Source: SYFY01 sp031385325 (GTDB taxonomy: Bacteria > Pseudomonadota > Gammaproteobacteria > Pseudomonadales > Azotimanducaceae). Taken from it: a stretch of DNA of 64,000 bases. Numbering within the stretch: the first letter of the stretch is position 1; each line of letters starts with the position of its first letter. Positions 1 to 7,717 of the stretch are shown piece after piece. The stretch covers positions 1 through 64,000 of the forward strand of contig JANNBJ010000013.1 of NCBI GenBank assembly GCA_031385325.1, in the 5' to 3' direction. Under the pieces are notes generated by a model, which saw nothing but the letters and a program-made list of their open reading frames with translations, was not told the origin of the DNA and did not search any database. Made by a program: the position numbers and the translations under genes.

Positions 1-184
1 CTAGCCCGCACTATTCATGAAGTATCGTAGCGAGGGCGTCGAGAGTAGTGAAAACGCTGGATGGCGCGGACCTGCGTGCGCGCAGGCGTGCTTGACAGCA
101 CGTCGAGCACGCGGAGGGAGCACGCCCAGTGTTTTCGCTGCTATCGGCGTCCGCAGTAGATCATTCATGAATAGTGCGGGCTAG
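1..184. mobile_element. Short inverted-repeat element (MITE-like)
   Basis: The first 20 bases, CTAGCCCGCACTATTCATGA, are repeated exactly as their reverse complement at 165-184. Inner arms also pair imperfectly: bases 47-60 and 125-139 around the GAAAAC-type core match in inverted orientation. The whole 184-bp unit can therefore fold into one long hairpin, and it contains no convincing gene. The palindromic CTAG at both outer ends may be a 4-bp target duplication, leaving CCCGCACTATTCATGA as the terminal repeat. Ends of this kind and a 4-bp duplication would fit a non-autonomous derivative of an IS1380-like transposon, but that family assignment is inference. The left end coincides with the window edge, so the element could extend further. 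Confidence 0.6.
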
Positions 185-187
185 CGC

Positions 188-362
188 CTTGAACGCAACC
201 GTCAGTTCGCGGTGTCTCTCGTTCACATCCTCAAGGATGTACGCTTGCGTCGGAATGAAAAAGAGTCCCAGTTCAAGACCTTTGAGGGCTATCCGTCCGC
301 ATTCATCACACGAGATGAAGCGCTCGCGCAGCACCTTTTCAGCGTCCGGTGGAATCACCTGA
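188..362 (-). pseudogene. Duplicated 3' fragment of a short-chain dehydrogenase gene
   Basis: About 175 bp align to 9450-9624, the 3' end of the complete SDR gene, with roughly 90% identity by eye (about 15 mismatches). The minus-strand reading frame still encodes the SDR tail (CDECGRIALKGLELGLFF and so on). It lacks the nucleotide-binding and catalytic parts and runs into the inverted-repeat element at 1-184, where it meets a stop. It is a broken duplicate and not a small gene. Homology ends sharply next to the element, which suggests that insertion or recombination at the element created the fragment. Confidence 0.8.
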
Positions 363-548
363 AGTCATCTGCCGCCAAGAATGGTCTGACTGATCGGACC
401 TTCCATGGCGCACACGCCATCAACAAGAGCGGGTACTCTTTCAACAAGAGCAGGCAAGCAGCCAACAAGCACCGTCACGCAAGTGTCACAAAGCTTGTGA
501 CAATCGGATGCTAAGCTCGATTTCTCTTGGTCAACAAGCCGCTCAATA
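363..548. other. ppk1 upstream region with an 8-bp-arm inverted repeat
   Basis: No gene is apparent between the SDR fragment and ppk1. The stretch contains three loose copies of TCAACAAGAGC/CCAACAAGCA-like sequence (about 420-470). At 484-502 there is a perfect inverted repeat, TGTCACAA-AGC-TTGTGACA, about 47 bp before the ppk1 start. It could be an operator or a small hairpin in the leader. It does not match a Pho box, and it has no T-run, so it is not a standard terminator. Confidence 0.35.
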
Positions 549-2630
549 GTGAATGTTCTGGATATTGCGCCGGATCTGTCGACGCCGTCGCTGCACATCA
601 ATCGGGAGTTGTCACAACTCGAGTTCATTCGACGGGTGCTGGCCCAGGCTGACGACACTGATCTGCCGCTGCTCGAGCGACTGCGTTTCATCTGTATTTC
701 CAGCTCCATTCTCGACGAGTTCTTCGAAATCCGCGTCGCCGGTCTGAAGCATCAGCAAGACGTCAACGCGGCACCCGCCGACCCGGATGGATTGCCGGCC
801 TCGGAATTGTTGCGACAGATCGCGGCTGCGGCCAGCACCCTGGTCAGCCAGCAGTACATCGCGTTGAATAACCTGTTTCCGCTGCTGGCTGAACAGGGCA
901 TTCGATTCAGCACGGAAACTCAGTGGACTCCCGTGCAGCAAGCATGGATCAAGCGTTACTTCAATCGCGAGTTGCTGCCAATCATGAGCCCCATGGCACT
1001 AGATCCATCGCATCCCTTTCCCTTGCTGCTCAACAAGAGCCTCGCCTTCATGGTCACTCTGGAGGGCAAGGACGCATTCGGACGATCAAGTGGCAAGGCT
1101 GTCGTCCAGGCACCTCGCGCATTGCCAAGAGTCGTTGCGCTGCCGGAGTCCTGTGCAACCGCACCCAACGACCTGATACTGCTCTCATCCATCATTCAGG
1201 CGCATGTGGCGGAGTTGTTTCCTGGCATGCAGGTCACTGGCTGCTATTCCTTTCGCCTGACTCGCGACAGTGATCTCCTGGTAGATACGGAAGAGGCGGA
1301 AGACCTGTTGCGCGCTGTGGAAGGTGAACTGTCTGCCCGTCGTTATGGTGATGCGGTTCGTCTGGAAGTCGCCGAGGATTGTCCCCCGGCAATGGTCAGC
1401 TATCTCGCTGCTCAGCACGGACTGAGTACAGAAGAGGTGTACTACTGCGACGGGCCTGTAAACCTCATGCGATTGACCACAGTGCCAGACCTTGTGGAAC
1501 GGGCTGAGTTGAAATATCCCGGGTTCACACCCGGATTGCCTGAGGCGTTGCGTGCGGAACCCAACATCTTTTCTGCCATTCGCGCGGGAGACATCCTGCT
1601 GCATCACCCCTACCAGTCCTTCACGCCGGTGATCGAATTTATACGTCAGGCAGCTGATGATCCTGATGTGCTGGCCATCCGGCAGACGCTGTACCGTACC
1701 GGCGCTGACTCAGCAGTGGTGAGGGCGTTGGTGAAAGCCGCCAACTCAGGCAAGGAAGTACTGGTTGTCATTGAACTGCGCGCCCGCTTTGACGAAGAGG
1801 CCAACATTGAACTGGCCAACCTCCTGCAAAAAGCTGGCGCCAAGGTTGTCTATGGTGTCGTGGGTTTGAAGACACACGCCAAGATGGCCATGGTGATCCG
1901 GCGTGAAAGCCGGTCACTGCGTCGTTACGTTCACCTTGGCACAGGCAACTACCATGCGCGCACTGCACGCATGTACACGGACTATGGTCTCTTTACGTGC
2001 GATCGAGACATTGGCGAGGACGTACACAAGCTGTTTTCACAACTCACTGCACTCGGACGGCACGGCCGTCTAAAGAAGCTGCTCCAGGCACCCTTCACCC
2101 TGCACAGTTCCATGCTGGCCTTCATAGAACGGGAAATCGAGATAACGCGCTCTGGTCTTGGAGAAGGCGGGATTTTCCTGAAGATGAACGCACTGATCGA
2201 ACCGCAGGTGATCCGCGCACTCTATCGTGCATCGATGGCAGGCGTGACGGTGCGGCTTCTCGTTCGCGGCGTATGTGGCATTCGGCCTGGTGTTCCGGGG
2301 ATTTCCGAAAACATCGAAGTGCGCAGCGTGATCGGGCGTTTCCTTGAACACACGCGAGCGTTCTACTTCGAGAATAACGGCAACCCGCGTCTTTACCTGT
2401 CGTCTGCCGACTGGATGGGCCGCAATTTCTTCAATCGAATCGAAACCTGCTTTCCCATCGAAAACGAGAAACTCAGACGGCGCATCCTGTCGGACCTGAT
2501 GGACCTGTACTGGACGGACACCTCACAAAGCTGGCAACTGCGCACCGACGGCAGTTACGTTCGGGTCACCGGCAGGTCAAAACATGCCGGCGCACAAACC
2601 ACTCTGCTCGAGCAACTCGCCAACCCCTGA
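549..2630 (+). CDS. ppk1: Polyphosphate kinase 1
   Basis: Makes inorganic polyphosphate from the terminal phosphate of ATP, reversibly, at the inner membrane or in the cytoplasm. At 693 aa the length is normal for the family. The N-terminal part carries the family signature (NRELSQLEF, residues 18-26, then FICISSSILDEFFEIR). The two phospholipase-D-like C-terminal domains contain LKTHAK with His443, equivalent to the autophosphorylated histidine of the E. coli enzyme, and YVHLGTGNYH with His462 and His469. The reading starts at GTG 549 because conserved N-terminal sequence begins just after it; no strong ribosome-binding site is visible. The gene stands alone, without ppx next to it. The convergent aminotransferase-fusion gene ends 21 bp downstream. 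Confidence 0.95.
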   Translation: MNVLDIAPDLSTPSLHINRELSQLEFIRRVLAQADDTDLPLLERLRFICISSSILDEFFEIRVAGLKHQQDVNAAPADPDGLPASELLRQIAAAASTLVSQQYIALNNLFPLLAEQGIRFSTETQWTPVQQAWIKRYFNRELLPIMSPMALDPSHPFPLLLNKSLAFMVTLEGKDAFGRSSGKAVVQAPRALPRVVALPESCATAPNDLILLSSIIQAHVAELFPGMQVTGCYSFRLTRDSDLLVDTEEAEDLLRAVEGELSARRYGDAVRLEVAEDCPPAMVSYLAAQHGLSTEEVYYCDGPVNLMRLTTVPDLVERAELKYPGFTPGLPEALRAEPNIFSAIRAGDILLHHPYQSFTPVIEFIRQAADDPDVLAIRQTLYRTGADSAVVRALVKAANSGKEVLVVIELRARFDEEANIELANLLQKAGAKVVYGVVGLKTHAKMAMVIRRESRSLRRYVHLGTGNYHARTARMYTDYGLFTCDRDIGEDVHKLFSQLTALGRHGRLKKLLQAPFTLHSSMLAFIEREIEITRSGLGEGGIFLKMNALIEPQVIRALYRASMAGVTVRLLVRGVCGIRPGVPGISENIEVRSVIGRFLEHTRAFYFENNGNPRLYLSSADWMGRNFFNRIETCFPIENEKLRRRILSDLMDLYWTDTSQSWQLRTDGSYVRVTGRSKHAGAQTTLLEQLANP

Positions 2631-2651
2631 AGCCGTGCCGACAAAACCCTG

Positions 2652-4865
2652 CTATGCCACCGCACTACTGCGCAAGGCACTGCGGTAGTAAGCCGCAACG
2701 TCGGTGATCGGATCCGTGATCAACTTGACGAACCAGATCAATGCATTGCGTACACCGTGTCTCTTCGTCAGCACACCTACCCGCCCCAGAACAACGAGCA
2801 CCGTGAATGCAAACCAGTGGACAGCCACCTGATCAACCACTTGCATCAACCAACCAGGTTCGCGGCTCCCCAGGGCAAGCACATCAATCACCGGAATCAG
2901 CAGATAACAGCCAACGATCATGGTCTTGCTACGAGTGTCGAATCCCAGCAGCAACTGTTCCTTGTCATGGCAAGGTGGTTCGATCAGCGCATGTCCCAAC
3001 TGCCGCAAGAACAGGGATGCGAGGCCAAGCCACATCGCCAGTGGCAGATCGATGAAGATCATGACGTAACAGAACAGGAAAACCGATGAACTGACCAGAT
3101 GCATCAACTGGTTCACTCGATGGCTGTGTGAGGCCACGTGATCATCATGTTTTCGTCCCATCACATCGAGGTAGAACGCCTTCAGGACGCGGGTTACAGG
3201 CAGCGCAGCTTCTATCATGTCAAACCTTGTTCGTTGTGCAATCAGCAGATTGCGTCGTGGATGTTCCGCTTCGGTCGGCCACCATGCATCAGCAAGCATC
3301 TGCCGGGCAGCCAGAACGATGCGGTCTTTCAACTCAGCGTAGTCTTCCGGGCGGAAGTCCAGACTGGTCATGCAACGCCCGGTGCCAACCCAGCTCAGGT
3401 TCACACCAGCCGCGCGAAGGTAGTACTGCAACAGCCAGTTGTAACGTGAGGGCTGCGTAAACAGGAAGGTGAACACACTGGAAAATCGAGCGACCTGAAC
3501 GGGAATGCGCAGGCGCGCAAGCTCGGTATTGGTTTTTTCCACCCAATCCGCGCACAACCGGTCTGCCGCGTCGTAAAGTGCGGCCACTCCCGGCTTTGAG
3601 ATCCACTCCAGAAACGAATGCATGGCCCCCATCGTCAATGGGTGCGCAGCAAATGTACCGGCAACGTAGGCCAGTCGCATAGGGTGCTCAGGATCAAACC
3701 GCCGCATCAATGCCGCCTTGCCACACACCACGCCAATGGGAAGACCACCCGCCACGGTCTTGCCATAAACCACCATGTCTGCCTGCAGACCGAAATAGCT
3801 CTGGGCACCACCAGGAGCCAGGCGAAAACCACTGAACACCTCGTCAAGAATCAGCGGTACGCCGCACGCACCACAGGTTTCAGCCAGTGTCTGCAACCAC
3901 TTCGCGTACTCGGACTCCGCCCGTGTGCTGCGTACGTCAGACGACAACAGGACTGCATCACTGGGAGGCGGAGAGTTGGGATGAAATGACTGGATGGGGT
4001 TGACCAGCACCGCAGCAATTTCATGCGCACGAGCCCTGATGACCTTCAGCGTGTGAGGTGTCATTTCATTCAGAGAAATGCAGTCCTCGATCGAGCGCTC
4101 ACTGCCAACCCCGGGTTGAACACCATCCCACCAACCGTGATAAGCGCCGGTAAAGCAGACCACATAACGTCGTCGGGTATTGAATCGAGCCAGGCGAACC
4201 GCAGCCATCACAGCTTCTGTGCCACTCATGTGGAAGGAAACTTCATCGAGCCCCGAGATTCCGCGCAACGTCTCCACATTGCTGGCCACGATGGGGTGCA
4301 AGGGACCGAGTACCACACCGGAATCACGGGTCAATAACCAACCTCGATCTATGAATGACTTGTAGGCATCGTAGCCCGCGACATTGACTCCGTACGATCC
4401 GCTGACATCGAGGCTGCGTTCACCATCGGCATCGATCAGCCATGCACCTTCGCTGCGTTCGACGATCACGCTGACGTCGAACTGCTCCCGCATATAACGC
4501 GCAAACGGAAATGGCACCCGATTGGCATCGGCAAACCGCAGATCCGAAAGTCCTTCGCGTATTCGCGCCGCAAAGTCTGCAGACAGTTGACCTCGTCGCC
4601 TGAATCGAAGCGCAAGACGATCGAGGGCAGCCTTGCGAGCCGCAGCGATAGAAGCCGGTGCATCATCTGCTGCAAAAAAATCCGCGTCGCCCAAGTCTGC
4701 GCGTCGCAGGATTTGCGCAAGAAGTCGTGATGACGGAGCCAGCAGCCCCAGTGCCGGCCAGTGCAATAGTGCGGTGACTAATGTCTTGCCGTAAACCAGC
4801 AAAGTTGCCGAACCGACTATCAACAACCATCCGGCACCAATCTCAAACGTGAACCAGGACGTCAC
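2652..4865 (-). CDS. Class III aminotransferase fused to a membrane domain resembling Mpo1/DUF962
   Basis: 737 aa, much longer than an ordinary class III aminotransferase (about 430 aa). Residues about 10-45 are hydrophobic. Residues about 120-530 form a PLP-dependent fold-type I domain close to glutamate-1-semialdehyde aminotransferases, with GTEAVMAA, an Asp in LILDEVFSGFR (Asp341) and the PLP lysine in YGKTVAGGLPIG (Lys369). From about residue 570 a second, membrane-spanning domain follows. It has a His-rich entry (HSHRVNQLMH, residues 580-589) and RQLGHALIEP (His625), which resemble the metal-binding histidines of Mpo1/DUF962 fatty-acid alpha-oxidation dioxygenases. Translation starts at GTG, overlapping by one base the TAG stop of the upstream hydroxylase, so the two are co-translated. 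Aminotransferase identity is firm, the C-terminal assignment is moderate, and the substrate is unknown, possibly a long-chain lipid. Confidence 0.8.
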   Translation of the reverse strand: MTSWFTFEIGAGWLLIVGSATLLVYGKTLVTALLHWPALGLLAPSSRLLAQILRRADLGDADFFAADDAPASIAAARKAALDRLALRFRRRGQLSADFAARIREGLSDLRFADANRVPFPFARYMREQFDVSVIVERSEGAWLIDADGERSLDVSGSYGVNVAGYDAYKSFIDRGWLLTRDSGVVLGPLHPIVASNVETLRGISGLDEVSFHMSGTEAVMAAVRLARFNTRRRYVVCFTGAYHGWWDGVQPGVGSERSIEDCISLNEMTPHTLKVIRARAHEIAAVLVNPIQSFHPNSPPPSDAVLLSSDVRSTRAESEYAKWLQTLAETCGACGVPLILDEVFSGFRLAPGGAQSYFGLQADMVVYGKTVAGGLPIGVVCGKAALMRRFDPEHPMRLAYVAGTFAAHPLTMGAMHSFLEWISKPGVAALYDAADRLCADWVEKTNTELARLRIPVQVARFSSVFTFLFTQPSRYNWLLQYYLRAAGVNLSWVGTGRCMTSLDFRPEDYAELKDRIVLAARQMLADAWWPTEAEHPRRNLLIAQRTRFDMIEAALPVTRVLKAFYLDVMGRKHDDHVASHSHRVNQLMHLVSSSVFLFCYVMIFIDLPLAMWLGLASLFLRQLGHALIEPPCHDKEQLLLGFDTRSKTMIVGCYLLIPVIDVLALGSREPGWLMQVVDQVAVHWFAFTVLVVLGRVGVLTKRHGVRNALIWFVKLITDPITDVAAYYRSALRSSAVA

Positions 4866-5701
4866 TAGCGGTACTCCATGTTTGTAGCAGACTCATCAGG
4901 CCGTGCAACCAGATGGCTCAATCGAGCGCGCAAAGACGGCAGCGCTTGCAGACTCCGAACCAGCGCGGCTACAGGCGCCAGCATCACCGTCAACGGGGAA
5001 TTGCTCCGCATGGGCTTCACAAGCCCATACACGGGCTGGACATCTTCCGGCCGATACGAACCGAAACACCGATCCCAGATGGTCAACATCGCGCCGAAGT
5101 TCCGATCCAGGTATTCGTTGTTACTTGCATGATGAACGCGATGATCGGAAGGCGTGACAAACAGCCAGCCGACCCACTTGAGCCGACCAACACATTCGGT
5201 ATGGAGGCAGAATTGATACACGTGGTTTACTGTCATCGCGCCGACTACTTCGAGTGGATCTGCACCCAGAAACAGCAACCAGACGTGAAACCAGGGTTCG
5301 ATAAATGGTTCGGCGAAGGAACCGCGCAGCGCTGTCGCGTAGTTGAAACAGGCAGAAGAGTGGTGCACCGAATGAATTGCCCAGCCTGCATTGGTGACGT
5401 GCAGTACGCGGTGATACCAGTAGTATCCGAGATCAACGCCGAGGAGCGTCAACATCCAGCCGGTAGCACCGTCTGGAATCAGCGTCAGCGTGGGTAGATG
5501 CTGGCTGATCAGAACACCGACGGCGAGCACCGCGGCACGCGCAAGTGTCCAGGCGACGAAGCCGCACAGACCAATCAGAACGCTACAGAGCGTATCTCCA
5601 GCTTCATAGCCTCGCAGTCGCCGCAGGCGTCTAGCACCTGCATCAACGATCAGACAAATCACTGTCACGAACAACGCCATGACTTCAAATTGTCGACTCA
5701 T
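4865..5701 (-). CDS. Sterol desaturase / fatty acid hydroxylase family membrane protein
   Basis: 278 aa with several transmembrane segments and the family's di-iron histidine clusters in order: HRVLH, HSVHHS, a histidine in VNHVYQFCLHTE, and HRVHHASN. These mark an O2-dependent integral membrane oxygenase acting on lipid acyl chains or sterols; which lipid cannot be told. It is the first gene of a two-gene unit with the aminotransferase fusion (TAGTG overlap), which implies one pathway. The ATG at 5699-5701 places the first transmembrane segment immediately after the start. Confidence 0.88.
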   Translation of the reverse strand: MSRQFEVMALFVTVICLIVDAGARRLRRLRGYEAGDTLCSVLIGLCGFVAWTLARAAVLAVGVLISQHLPTLTLIPDGATGWMLTLLGVDLGYYWYHRVLHVTNAGWAIHSVHHSSACFNYATALRGSFAEPFIEPWFHVWLLFLGADPLEVVGAMTVNHVYQFCLHTECVGRLKWVGWLFVTPSDHRVHHASNNEYLDRNFGAMLTIWDRCFGSYRPEDVQPVYGLVKPMRSNSPLTVMLAPVAALVRSLQALPSLRARLSHLVARPDESATNMEYR

Positions 5702-5861
5702 CGGCGCATGAATCCGAATCGCCTGCTCGGCAATGACTAAAGCATGAAGCTCTAACGTGGCACTTTCATGATCAATTCACTGCAGGTTTGTGACAAAGAG
5801 ACGCACGAATGTCGGTCGGCGCTTGCGGAAGGTCCTGTCAATCAGGCTTTCCTGAAAAAGA

Positions 5862-5883
5862 AAACCCGCCTTGCGGCGGGTTT
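5862..5883 (-). terminator. Rho-independent terminator of the DUF839 gene
   Basis: A perfect 9-bp stem, AAACCCGCC-TTGC-GGCGGGTTT, with a 4-base loop. Read on the minus strand it is followed by a T-rich run (TTTTCTTTTTC). It lies about 105 bp after the stop of the DUF839 gene and before the hydroxylase start region. Confidence 0.85.
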
Positions 5884-5988
5884 GCGCACCTCGAGCCCGG
5901 TCAAGCTCGTAGTACTTCCTGTACAAGGTGCGCGAAGGCGTCAGCTTGGGCAGAGCTGACGCGGGGAAAGGCAGCTCCAGATCGATGT

Positions 5989-7575
5989 CTACTGACGACC
6001 TGCCTGGCGGAGCATCTTCACGAACTTCGAATCTCGATCGTCGCTGCATACGCGGCTTTCTGGAGGCTGTACTGGTTTGACAACCACCTCGCCCGTGACC
6101 GGATCGATTTCCGTTCCGAGCTCACAAGGCGGCGGCACAACACCTACGATATTGAATTCCCAAAGTGCATCACCAAATCCTCCCGGAACCTTCACAAGAT
6201 CTGTGCTGTCAGGGTGCTGAATGGAAATCACAAACCTGGCTGGACGCCGAGGGTTGAATTCGAGACCTGTCGCTTCAGCATTGTTCACGCCAAGACTCAG
6301 GAAGTGATAAATCGACTCGGAGACGCCATCACCGTTAACGTCTTGTGCAAACCAGACATCACCACCAACCACGTCCGAATTGGGCGCATCTTCAATGATG
6401 TAGATGTTGCCCAGCGCATCGGTTTCCAGGTTGTCCGGCGAGTTCATCACACCGCTGGTCGGTTGAAATCCAAGGTTTTTCGGGGTTTTTGCATCCGACG
6501 CAAACAGACGCACCGTCGCCTTGTTAGCCGGCAGAATTTCGATTGAGTACACCGACCGTTCAGACGTTGCTGCGAAGTAAACCACTTCGTTGCCATTGGC
6601 GAGTTTGCCGATTTCGATGTCTTCCGGCCGACCGTACGGCGTGCCGTTGACTTCATCCGCTGCCGGGCGGCCACCACGGGTATCGGTGTTGGTGCGCGGA
6701 TCATTGGTCGGACCGTTCTTGAACGGATCAGCCTTGGTCAATGCCTTGCCGTCCGCATCAGTGATCGGCACCCAGGTTGCAACTCCAACGCGTGGTTGCC
6801 CTGCGTTCGAAGGGTCATTGTAGTTATCAGCAGCCTTGCCTTTGAAGGCATCAACCACCAGCACAAAGGTCTGGCCACCCTGGGTGTAGTTGCGCGGATT
6901 CTTGAATACCAGCTTGTACAGTGAGCCGGAGTTCCACTCGTCGACGAAGTACAGCGTCTTGTCGTCCGCACCAAAACGCAGCCCTTCGTGCGCAACATTC
7001 GGAATCGCCTGCAACTCGCGAGTCTTGATCTTCTCCTTGGCTTCAAAAGGATTCACGATCTCGATGACACGTCCCTCTCCAGTCCACTCTTCTGCTGCCC
7101 AGACGGTGTTGGTCGGGGTGACCAGGGCGGGATCAAATGCGCCATAGTCTTTGGTCCAGTTTCCGGTGCGGCCATTGCCATCGCCCTGGAATAACACCAC
7201 ATTCTCGTCTGCCCGTATGTCATATCGTGATACCCCGGCTCCCCATGGTGTTTCGTGCGGCAGAAAGATGTACCGGCCACGTCGATCAAACTGAACCATG
7301 TCAATCATGGATGCCGAGCTCTCTGCACCAGGGGCACGAATAACCGATTGATTGAGATCGGCCTCGATTTCCTTGAGGCTGGTCAGGTTGGTCTGGGTAA
7401 TGCCGGCTGGCGCCACCCACGGCGAACCGAGTTCGTTAGGATGGTTTGCGACGCCTACATAAGCCGAGTTGGTCAACGGGTTGAACCACACTTCGGTTCC
7501 CGCATTCGCGGGGATGGCTCCAATCCCTGCTGCTCCGGCGAGAGCGGCAACAAGCACTCTGGTCTTGAATTTCAT
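5989..7575 (-). CDS. Secreted DUF839 / PhoX-like protein
   Basis: 528 aa starting at the ATG at 7575, which is preceded by a GGGAG ribosome-binding site and begins a Sec signal peptide (MKFKTRVLVAALAG... cut near PANA-GT). The longer reading back to 7776 would overlap the upstream cytochrome gene and has no signal peptide. The mature protein shows features of the DUF839/PhoX beta-propeller family: VAHEGLRFGADDKTLYFVDE, RPEDIEIGK and SPDNLETDALGNIYIIED, with many acidic residues (DGNG, DVNGDG) fitting calcium binding. Proven members are periplasmic calcium/iron-dependent alkaline phosphatases. Phosphatase activity here is inference, because several relatives have no known substrate. It lies 142 bp after the cytochrome gene on the same strand and ends at a clear terminator. 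Confidence 0.8.
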   Translation of the reverse strand: MKFKTRVLVAALAGAAGIGAIPANAGTEVWFNPLTNSAYVGVANHPNELGSPWVAPAGITQTNLTSLKEIEADLNQSVIRAPGAESSASMIDMVQFDRRGRYIFLPHETPWGAGVSRYDIRADENVVLFQGDGNGRTGNWTKDYGAFDPALVTPTNTVWAAEEWTGEGRVIEIVNPFEAKEKIKTRELQAIPNVAHEGLRFGADDKTLYFVDEWNSGSLYKLVFKNPRNYTQGGQTFVLVVDAFKGKAADNYNDPSNAGQPRVGVATWVPITDADGKALTKADPFKNGPTNDPRTNTDTRGGRPAADEVNGTPYGRPEDIEIGKLANGNEVVYFAATSERSVYSIEILPANKATVRLFASDAKTPKNLGFQPTSGVMNSPDNLETDALGNIYIIEDAPNSDVVGGDVWFAQDVNGDGVSESIYHFLSLGVNNAEATGLEFNPRRPARFVISIQHPDSTDLVKVPGGFGDALWEFNIVGVVPPPCELGTEIDPVTGEVVVKPVQPPESRVCSDDRDSKFVKMLRQAGRQ

Positions 7576-7617
7576 CGTTGAATTGACTCCCTGATGATGG
7601 TGTATGCGAATCAGATG

Positions 7618-7637
7618 AAGTCGGTGATCGCCGACTT
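7618..7637. other. Inverted repeat upstream of the DUF839 gene
   Basis: AAGTCGG and CCGACTT form 7-bp arms around a 6-base loop, 43 bp before the DUF839 start codon and within the 142-bp gap after the cytochrome gene. It may be an operator or an mRNA hairpin. No T-run follows on the minus strand, so it is not a standard terminator. Confidence 0.3.
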
Positions 7638-7717
7638 GCACAGGCAGTCTGGGAACATCCCGTGACCGAGTGGTGAAACTACGACGAAGCTTTAGTGACA
7701 GTGCGAAGGTACGTCCG

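Noticed and set aside
1..184. Start of a complete insertion sequence
   Set aside because: Both inverted ends are within 184 bp and no transposase frame fits between them.
484..502. Inverted repeat before ppk1 as an ECF41 promoter or Pho box
   Set aside because: TGTCACA is present but no CGTC lies at the right distance, and the Pho-box direct repeats are absent.
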